Assembly: GCF_000725125.1 (NCBI RefSeq)
Contig: NZ_JFCB01000010.1
Location: forward strand, 1 to 64,000
DNA length: 64,000 bases
DNA from: Streptomyces toyocaensis
GTDB taxonomy: Bacteria > Actinomycetota > Actinomycetes > Streptomycetales > Streptomycetaceae
Reading direction: 5' to 3'
The position numbers and the translations under genes are program-made. The notes under the pieces are model-generated. The model was not told the DNA's origin, searched no databases, and saw only the letters and a program-made list of their open reading frames with translations. Below, piece after piece: positions 58,967 to 64,000 of this stretch; position 1 is the stretch's first letter, and each line of letters starts with the position of its first letter.

Positions 58967-60466
58967 CTAGTCCGGTGCCCGGCGCGCCGGCGCGCCCTGG
59001 GTCCCGCCCCGCGTGTGCACGTACAGTTTCCGCCGGTCGCCGACGTCGAGGCGCTGCGGGAGCGGCAGCTCGTAGCGGACCGGGCGCGCGTGGTCGGCCA
59101 GTTGCCGGCGCGGGTTGTACACCTGGTTGAACTTCCACAGCATGCGGGCGAAATTCGTCTGCCCGTGCGCGAGGTTGCGGGCGAGCACGCGCGCCGCGCC
59201 GAACGCCGTGCGCACCCCCAGGTGCTTGCGGTTGATGACCGCCTGGGTGCGCACCAGCTCCTCGTAGAAGCGTTCCAGCGGCAGCGTCGTGGGCACCACC
59301 GCGTGCTGGATGTCGAAGAGGCGGTAGTCGCGGGTGGTGAGCCGGCGCGACTCGGTGTGCCAGATCTCCGTGCCGGGGTACGGCGTCATCACGGTGAAGT
59401 GCACGATCTCCGGCACGGCCAGCGCGAACTCCCGCACCACCCGGAAGCGTTCCTCGTCCCAGGCCGGGTCCACGATCAGGTTGATGGCGACCTTGATGCC
59501 GAGCCGGCGGGCCGTCTCCAGGGCCTTCAGGTTCTCGTCCGGACTGACCCGCTTGCGGTACAGGTCGAGCCCCTCGGCGTCGATCGCCTCCATGCCGAGG
59601 AACATGTAGCGCAGCCCCAGCCGCGCCCACCGCTCGAACACCTCGGGGTGGCGCAGCAGGACGTCGGAACGGGTCTCCAGGTAGTACTGCTTGCGGATGC
59701 CGCGCCGCTCCACCTCGGCGGCGATGGCGTTGCCGTGCTCCGGCCGGATGAAGGCCACGTCGTCCACGATGAACACGTTCGGCTCACGGATCCTCGCCAG
59801 GTCCTCCGCCGCCCCCTCGGGCGTTGCCTTGCGGTAGCTGCGGCCGTAGAACGTCCACGCGGAGCAGAACGAGCAGTCCCAGGGGCAGCCGCGGGTGAAC
59901 TCGATCGAGGCGCACGGGTCGAGTTCGCCGATGAAGTAGCGGCGCCGGTTGCGCATCAGGTCACGGGCCGGGAGCGGGGTGTCGATACTGTGCAGCATCA
60001 GCGGCGCGGGGCCGCGTCCGGAGGCCGTGACGACGCCCGGCACGCCGTCCACACCGCCGTCGCGCACCGCCTCCAGCAGCGGTCCGACGGCCGTCTCCCC
60101 CTCCCCGCGGACCACGGCGTCGACGGCGCCCTCCGCCTGCGCGACGACCTCCTCGGCGACGAAGGAGACGCTGTGCCCGCCGAAGAACACGAAGCAGCCC
60201 GGCACCTCCTGCTTCACCCGCGCGGCGAGCGCGATCGCCTCCGGGATGTTCGCCAGGTAGTTCAGGGAGATGCCCAGCGCCTGCGGACGAAAGGACCGCA
60301 CCTCGTCGCGCAGCCGCCTGACGCCCGTCACCTGGAGGTCGACGACGCGGACCTCGTGCCCGGCCGCGCGGGCGGCACCCGCCACCCGCTCGAGGCCCAG
60401 GGGTTCGAGCCGGAGGAAGATCTCGGAGTACATCAGGGCGCTGGGATGGACGAGCAGCAGACGCAT
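58967..60466 (-). CDS. hpnR: B12-binding radical SAM protein, HpnR-like (hopanoid C-3 methylase)
   Basis: The product has 499 residues from the ATG at 60464-60466. The N-terminal cobalamin-binding domain is MRLLLVHPSALMYSEIFLRL, then EPLGLERVAGAARAAGHEVR, FVFFGGHSVSF and VVRGEGETAV. The radical SAM domain has FTRGCPWDCSFCSAWTFYGR (CxxxCxxC), then YYLETRSDVLLRHPEVFERW and KVAINLIVDPAWDEERF. The LMYSEIFLRLEPLGLE start is what I remember for HpnR, which methylates hopanoids at C-3. Other B12-radical SAM methylases are possible. The hopanoid genes (shc, hpn cluster) are not in the window, so this would be a detached modifier. Confidence 0.78.
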   Translation of the reverse strand: MRLLLVHPSALMYSEIFLRLEPLGLERVAGAARAAGHEVRVVDLQVTGVRRLRDEVRSFRPQALGISLNYLANIPEAIALAARVKQEVPGCFVFFGGHSVSFVAEEVVAQAEGAVDAVVRGEGETAVGPLLEAVRDGGVDGVPGVVTASGRGPAPLMLHSIDTPLPARDLMRNRRRYFIGELDPCASIEFTRGCPWDCSFCSAWTFYGRSYRKATPEGAAEDLARIREPNVFIVDDVAFIRPEHGNAIAAEVERRGIRKQYYLETRSDVLLRHPEVFERWARLGLRYMFLGMEAIDAEGLDLYRKRVSPDENLKALETARRLGIKVAINLIVDPAWDEERFRVVREFALAVPEIVHFTVMTPYPGTEIWHTESRRLTTRDYRLFDIQHAVVPTTLPLERFYEELVRTQAVINRKHLGVRTAFGAARVLARNLAHGQTNFARMLWKFNQVYNPRRQLADHARPVRYELPLPQRLDVGDRRKLYVHTRGGTQGAPARRAPD

Positions 60467-60775
60467 GGGTGACCTCGTCACGAGGGGCCGGACGGACCGG
60501 GTACGGAAGGGTGTCCCCTTCGTAACCCGGCTGAACCGGACCCGTACGTCCCATTCGCCCGCCTGGGCGCATCCCTGGCACGCAGGAGTGGTCCTGCGGC
60601 GCGGCGCACCCGCCCCGCACGGCGCCCGGCCACCGCCCGCTGACCGGGGAAGCGGCAGGGGCCGGGCCGGGCGGGCCCGGCCGGGCGAACGGGCTCCAGC
60701 ACTGGCGGGGTGCGACGGACCGGGGGTGTCCTGGATGACGAGGACCCGCAGCGACAGCGCATGGGAGACCGTCTC
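60467..60775. promoter_or_regulatory. Divergent promoter region hpnR / SDR, with a mini-ORF
   Basis: The 309 bases separate two divergent starts. A 14-codon frame (ATG 60735 to TGA 60777-60779, MTRTRSDSAWETVS) has GGGGG at 60722-60726 and overlaps the SDR start as GTGA. No convincing -10 or -35 is seen. The rest is GC-rich and lacks coding bias. Confidence 0.4.
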
Positions 60776-61654
60776 GTGACCACCACCGGCTCCGGCTCCA
60801 CCTACGACCCTCCGGCGGGCCCCGCCCGCGGTGCCGCCGCCTCCACCGCCGCTTCCGCCCCCGCCGCTTCCGCACCGGCGTCGGCGCGCGGACACGGGCC
60901 ACCGCGCACGGACCGCCGCGTCGCCCTCGTCACCGGCGCGTCCTCCGGCATCGGAGCGGCCATCGCGCGGCGCTTCTCCGCCGGGGGCTGGCACCTGCTG
61001 CTCAGCGGGCGGGACCGGCGCCGGCTCGAGGAGACGGCGGCCGGCACCTCGGCGGTCCTCCTGCCCGCCGACCTCGCCGCCCCGGACGGGGCGAGGCTGC
61101 TGGCACAGGCCGCCCTGCGCAAGAGCGACCGGATCGACGTGCTGGTCGCCGGGGCCGGGATCGGCTGGGCCGGGCCGTTCCTGAGCATGCCGCACACCGA
61201 CATCGACCGGGTGCTGTTCCTGGACCTCAACGCCACCCTGCACCTCGTGCGCGAGGTGCTCCCCGCCATGGTCGCGGCCGGCGGGGGCCGGGTGGTGCTC
61301 GTCGGCTCGGTGGCCGGCTGTGTGGGCGTACGGGAGGAGGCGGTGTACTCCGCCGCCAAGGCGGGACTCGCCGCGTTCGCGGAGGCGCTCCGGCAGGAAC
61401 TGCGCGGTACGGGGGTGGGGGTGACCCTCGTCGTGCCCGGCCCCGTCGAGACGGGCTTCTTCGCCCGCCGCGGCAGGCCGTACCACCGCGCACACCCCCG
61501 CCCCACCTCGCCCGGCCGAGTCGCGGCCGCAGTCTGGGACGCCGTCTCCCAGGCCCGCGACGACACCTACGTCCCCGGCTGGCTGACCCTCCCCGCCCGG
61601 GTGCGCGCCCTCGCCCCGAACGTCTACCGCACCCTCCTCAACCGCTTCGGCTGA
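60776..61654 (+). CDS. SDR family oxidoreductase
   Basis: The product has 292 residues from GTG 60776, with GGGAG at 60763-60767 (ATG 60761 is an alternative). The first 45 residues are Ala/Ser/Pro-rich. The core is a short-chain dehydrogenase: ALVTGASSGIGAAIARRFSA, LVAGAGIGWAGPF, catalytic Ser in VLVGSVAGCVGV, and YSAAKAGLAAFAEALRQEL with YxxxK. The C-terminal VPGPVETGFFARRGRPYHRA and a segment RVRALAPNVYRTLLNRFG resemble SDRs acting on lipids or long chains. It is divergent from hpnR, so a role in lipid modification is possible, though not shown. Confidence 0.87.
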   Translation: MTTTGSGSTYDPPAGPARGAAASTAASAPAASAPASARGHGPPRTDRRVALVTGASSGIGAAIARRFSAGGWHLLLSGRDRRRLEETAAGTSAVLLPADLAAPDGARLLAQAALRKSDRIDVLVAGAGIGWAGPFLSMPHTDIDRVLFLDLNATLHLVREVLPAMVAAGGGRVVLVGSVAGCVGVREEAVYSAAKAGLAAFAEALRQELRGTGVGVTLVVPGPVETGFFARRGRPYHRAHPRPTSPGRVAAAVWDAVSQARDDTYVPGWLTLPARVRALAPNVYRTLLNRFG

Positions 61655-62199
61655 CCCCGCGGACCCGCCCCGGGAGCCGCGCCCGACGGCAACCGTCCGC
61701 GCGCCGCCCAGGGTGCCCGCCGCGTGCCCGTCCGCCGCGTACCGGCCGCAGCGTGCGCCCGCCCGGGCCGGGCCCGCGACACGCACCCGAATGGTCCGGG
61801 CCGATCCGGTGGGAGCGCCGGGACATGGCCGGACGTTCCGGGTTCCGGGCCGTACCGCTACCCTCTGCCCGAGCGGGCCGACCCGAACGGGTCAACCGGC
61901 GGAGATCGTCTGGGACCGTCCGGTCCGGGCGGTGCCGAAGGCCCCGGACTCCATGGCAATCCTGGCCACCGCCCCCCGGCTGCGGCTGCGCGTCACCCCG
62001 GGGGAGGCATGCGCCCCGCATGAATGTGAGGTGGCTCTCACCCGGCCTCTTTGTGCGACCTCTACAAGGGAAAAGCCCTCTGAGCAGTCAGAACGCCCTC
62101 CTGCCCGCATGGTTCTGTTCAGTGGTACCAGGAAAATGCCCCGGAGACTGTGAGGTGTCGACGGCTCGCAATCCCCGGTGCGCTTCGTAAGGTCACTAC
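61655..62199. other. Gene-free region upstream of accB
   Basis: The 545 bases hold several open frames on both strands, but none has the high G/C bias at third positions or a start with a ribosome binding site. From about 62030 the base composition becomes more AT-rich, as expected for the accB promoter. I see no strong -10/-35 pair, hairpin or repeat that I would name. Confidence 0.6.
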
Positions 62200-63783
62200 A
62201 TGACCGTTTTGGATGAGGCGCCGGGTGAGCCGACCGACGCGCGCGGGCGCGTGGCCGAACTGCACGAGATCCGTGCCCGGGCACTGGCCGGCCCGAGTGA
62301 GAAGGCGACCGCGGCGCAGCACGCCAAGGGCAAGCTGACCGCGCGGGAACGTATCGAACTGCTGCTGGACGCCGGTTCCTTCCGTGAGGTCGAGCAGTTG
62401 CGCCGGCACCGGGCCACCGGCTTCGGTCTGGAGGAGAAGAAGCCTCACACCGACGGTGTCATCACCGGCTGGGGCACGGTCGAGGGCCGCACGGTCTTCG
62501 TCTACGCCCATGACTTCCGGATCTTCGGCGGTGCGCTGGGCGAGGCCCACGCCACGAAGATCCACAAGATCATGGACATGGCCATCGCGGCCGGGGCGCC
62601 CCTGGTGTCGCTGAACGACGGCGCGGGCGCCCGCATCCAGGAGGGTGTCTCCGCCCTCGCCGGGTACGGCGGCATCTTCCAGCGCAACACCAAGGCGTCC
62701 GGCGTCATCCCGCAGATCAGCGTGATGCTCGGCCCGTGCGCGGGCGGCGCGGCCTACAGCCCCGCCCTCACCGACTTCGTGTTCATGGTCCGCGACACCT
62801 CGCAGATGTTCATCACCGGCCCCGACGTGGTCAAGGCCGTCACGGGCGAGGAGATCACGCAGAACGGGCTCGGCGGCGCGGACGTGCACGCCGAGACCTC
62901 CGGCGTGTGCCACTTCGCCTACGACGACGAGGAGACCTGCATCCACGAGGTGCGCTACCTGCTGTCCCTCCTCCCGCAGAACAACCGCGAGAACCCGCCC
63001 CGCGTGGAGTGCTCCGACGCCGCGGACCGGCGCGGCGAGGCCCTGCTCGACCTGGTGCCGGCCGACGGCAACCGGCCGTACGACATGGCGAAGGTGATCG
63101 AGGAGATCGTCGACGACGGCGAGTACCTGGAGGTCCACGAGCGCTGGGCACGCAACATCATCTGCGCGCTGGCCCGGATGGACGGTCAGGTCGTCGGCAT
63201 CGTCGCCAACCAGCCGCAGTCGCTGGCCGGCGTGCTGGACATCGAGGCGTCCGAGAAGGCCGCCCGCTTCGTGCAGATGTGTGACGCCTTCAACATCCCG
63301 ATCCTCACCTTCCTGGACGTCCCCGGCTTCCTCCCGGGCGTCGACCAGGAGCACGGCGGCATCATCCGCCACGGCGCGAAGCTGCTGTACGCCTACTGCA
63401 ACGCCACCGTGCCGCGGATCTCGCTGATCCTGCGCAAGGCCTACGGCGGCGCGTACATCGTCATGGACTCCCAGTCCATCGGCGCCGACCTCACCTACGC
63501 CTGGCCGACGAACGAGATCGCCGTGATGGGCGCCGAAGGCGCCGCCAACGTCATCTTCCGCCGCCAGATCGCCGACGCCGAGGACCCCGAGGCCATGCGC
63601 GCCCGCATGGTCAAGGAGTACAAGTCCGAGCTGATGCACCCCTACTACGCCGCCGAGCGCGGTCTGGTCGACGACGTCATCGACCCCGCCGAGACCCGCG
63701 AGGTGCTGATCCGTTCGCTGGCGATGCTGCAGTCCAAGCACGCCGATCTGCCGTCCCGCAAGCACGGCAACCCGCCGCAGTAA
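62200..63783 (+). CDS. accB: Acyl-CoA carboxylase beta (carboxyltransferase) subunit
   Basis: The product has 527 residues from ATG 62200. It transfers carboxyl from biotin to acetyl- or propionyl-CoA. The two crotonase-like halves are complete: GKLTARERIELLLDAGSF, YAHDFRIFGGALGEAHATKI, GAGARIQEGVSALAGYGGIF and the acyl-CoA oxyanion region LGPCAGGAAYSPALTDFVFM in the first. FLDVPGFLPGVDQEHGGIIR, RKAYGGAYIVMDSQSIGADL and EGAANVIFRRQIADAEDP are in the second. Sequence and position match what I recall as S. coelicolor AccB (SCO5535), which works with AccA and the small AccE encoded next. The older name pccB is sometimes used for a paralogue. Confidence 0.96.
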   Translation: MTVLDEAPGEPTDARGRVAELHEIRARALAGPSEKATAAQHAKGKLTARERIELLLDAGSFREVEQLRRHRATGFGLEEKKPHTDGVITGWGTVEGRTVFVYAHDFRIFGGALGEAHATKIHKIMDMAIAAGAPLVSLNDGAGARIQEGVSALAGYGGIFQRNTKASGVIPQISVMLGPCAGGAAYSPALTDFVFMVRDTSQMFITGPDVVKAVTGEEITQNGLGGADVHAETSGVCHFAYDDEETCIHEVRYLLSLLPQNNRENPPRVECSDAADRRGEALLDLVPADGNRPYDMAKVIEEIVDDGEYLEVHERWARNIICALARMDGQVVGIVANQPQSLAGVLDIEASEKAARFVQMCDAFNIPILTFLDVPGFLPGVDQEHGGIIRHGAKLLYAYCNATVPRISLILRKAYGGAYIVMDSQSIGADLTYAWPTNEIAVMGAEGAANVIFRRQIADAEDPEAMRARMVKEYKSELMHPYYAAERGLVDDVIDPAETREVLIRSLAMLQSKHADLPSRKHGNPPQ

Positions 63784-63818
63784 CCCGGCGGACATCTTCC
63801 CCAGGGAGACTGAGAGCC

Positions 63819-64000
63819 ATGAGCACACCTGACATCCGTGTCGAGAAGGGCCATGCCGAGCCGGAGGAGGTCGCCGCGATCACGGCGATCCTCCTGGCCC
63901 GAGCGGCGACCCCGCCGCCGGCCACGGGTCCGGCCCACCGCGGCCGCGCCCGGGCCGGCTGGCGCCGCCTGGAGCGCGAGAACGGCTTCCGGGCCCCCCA
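63819..64000 (+). CDS. accE: Acyl-CoA carboxylase epsilon subunit (cut by window end)
   Basis: ATG 63819 follows accB by 35 bases. The 60 codons present give MSTPDIRVEKGHAEPEEVAA, then ITAILLARAATPPPATGPAH and WRRLERENGFRAP at the cut. The epsilon family has this form: a short N-terminus, a helix with PEEVAAITAIL, a Pro/Ala-rich linker, and a conserved W-R-R-L-E end. Epsilon stabilises the AccA-AccB complex and stimulates activity. The last residues and stop lie outside the window. Confidence 0.9.
   Translation, partial: MSTPDIRVEKGHAEPEEVAAITAILLARAATPPPATGPAHRGRARAGWRRLERENGFRAP

Noticed and set aside
61638..62190. Several open frames of 100-145 codons before accB
   Set aside because: None has a ribosome binding site, codon bias or recognisable sequence.

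Overview
The window is a stretch of the core chromosome of a Streptomyces species. The evidence is about 70-75% GC with strong G/C preference at third codon positions, frequent GTG starts, a typical Streptomyces ilvB leader peptide, and a gene order I recall from the S. coelicolor SCO5485-SCO5536 region (mnmA, ligA, gatCAB, ilvBNC, serA, leuB, ilvE, cimA, accB). The species is not identified. No rRNA, tRNA, CRISPR array, insertion sequence, prophage or integrase was seen.

Layout. Positions 1-6.3 kb hold the end of a thioesterase gene, a TetR regulator, two small membrane proteins, a cysteine desulfurase and an unusual three-gene cassette (3499-6221) that looks like a type VII (ESX-like) secretion substrate, an unknown partner and a possible EspG-like chaperone. 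From 6.2 to 15 kb come a Tat-type amidase, mnmA (which uses sulfur of the kind a cysteine desulfurase supplies), hydrolase, DUF427, methyltransferase, LOG-family and SDR genes, a MetE-core protein and ligA. A membrane GGDEF-EAL protein (rmdB) follows at 15.3 kb, then gatC-gatA-(small membrane protein)-gatB at 17.8-21.3 kb. The 21.4-32.5 kb stretch holds a methyltransferase, an MMPL transporter, an acetyltransferase, a giant LuxR (LAL) regulator, a sorbosone-dehydrogenase-like lipoprotein and an aldo/keto reductase. A hydroxyacid dehydrogenase and a second GGDEF-EAL protein (cdgE-like, with a degenerate EAL domain) lead up to the amino-acid block.

The block at 36.9-54.3 kb is dominated by branched-chain amino acid synthesis: an attenuated ilvB leader, ilvB, ilvN, ilvC, serA, leuB, ilvE and cimA. 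It is interrupted by two gene remnants joined by one apparent deletion, by a proline catabolism set (PucR regulator, proline dehydrogenase, pruA), a dehalogenase-fold hydrolase and a secreted tandem ferritin-like protein. The window ends with a TPM-like membrane protein, a YceI protein divergent from a glycosyltransferase, an hpnR-like B12-radical SAM gene with a downstream DMT transporter, an SDR, and the acyl-CoA carboxylase genes accB and accE (cut by the window end).

Regulation that can be read directly includes the ilvB leader-peptide attenuator, a possible second attenuator before cimA, operator-like repeats at the TetR, YceI and 48 kb hydrolase promoters, and several very long convergent hairpins. 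The most interesting candidates for follow-up are the 3.5-6.2 kb secretion-like cassette, the cimA leader, the twin dyads at 48.1 kb, and the contrast between the two c-di-GMP proteins.
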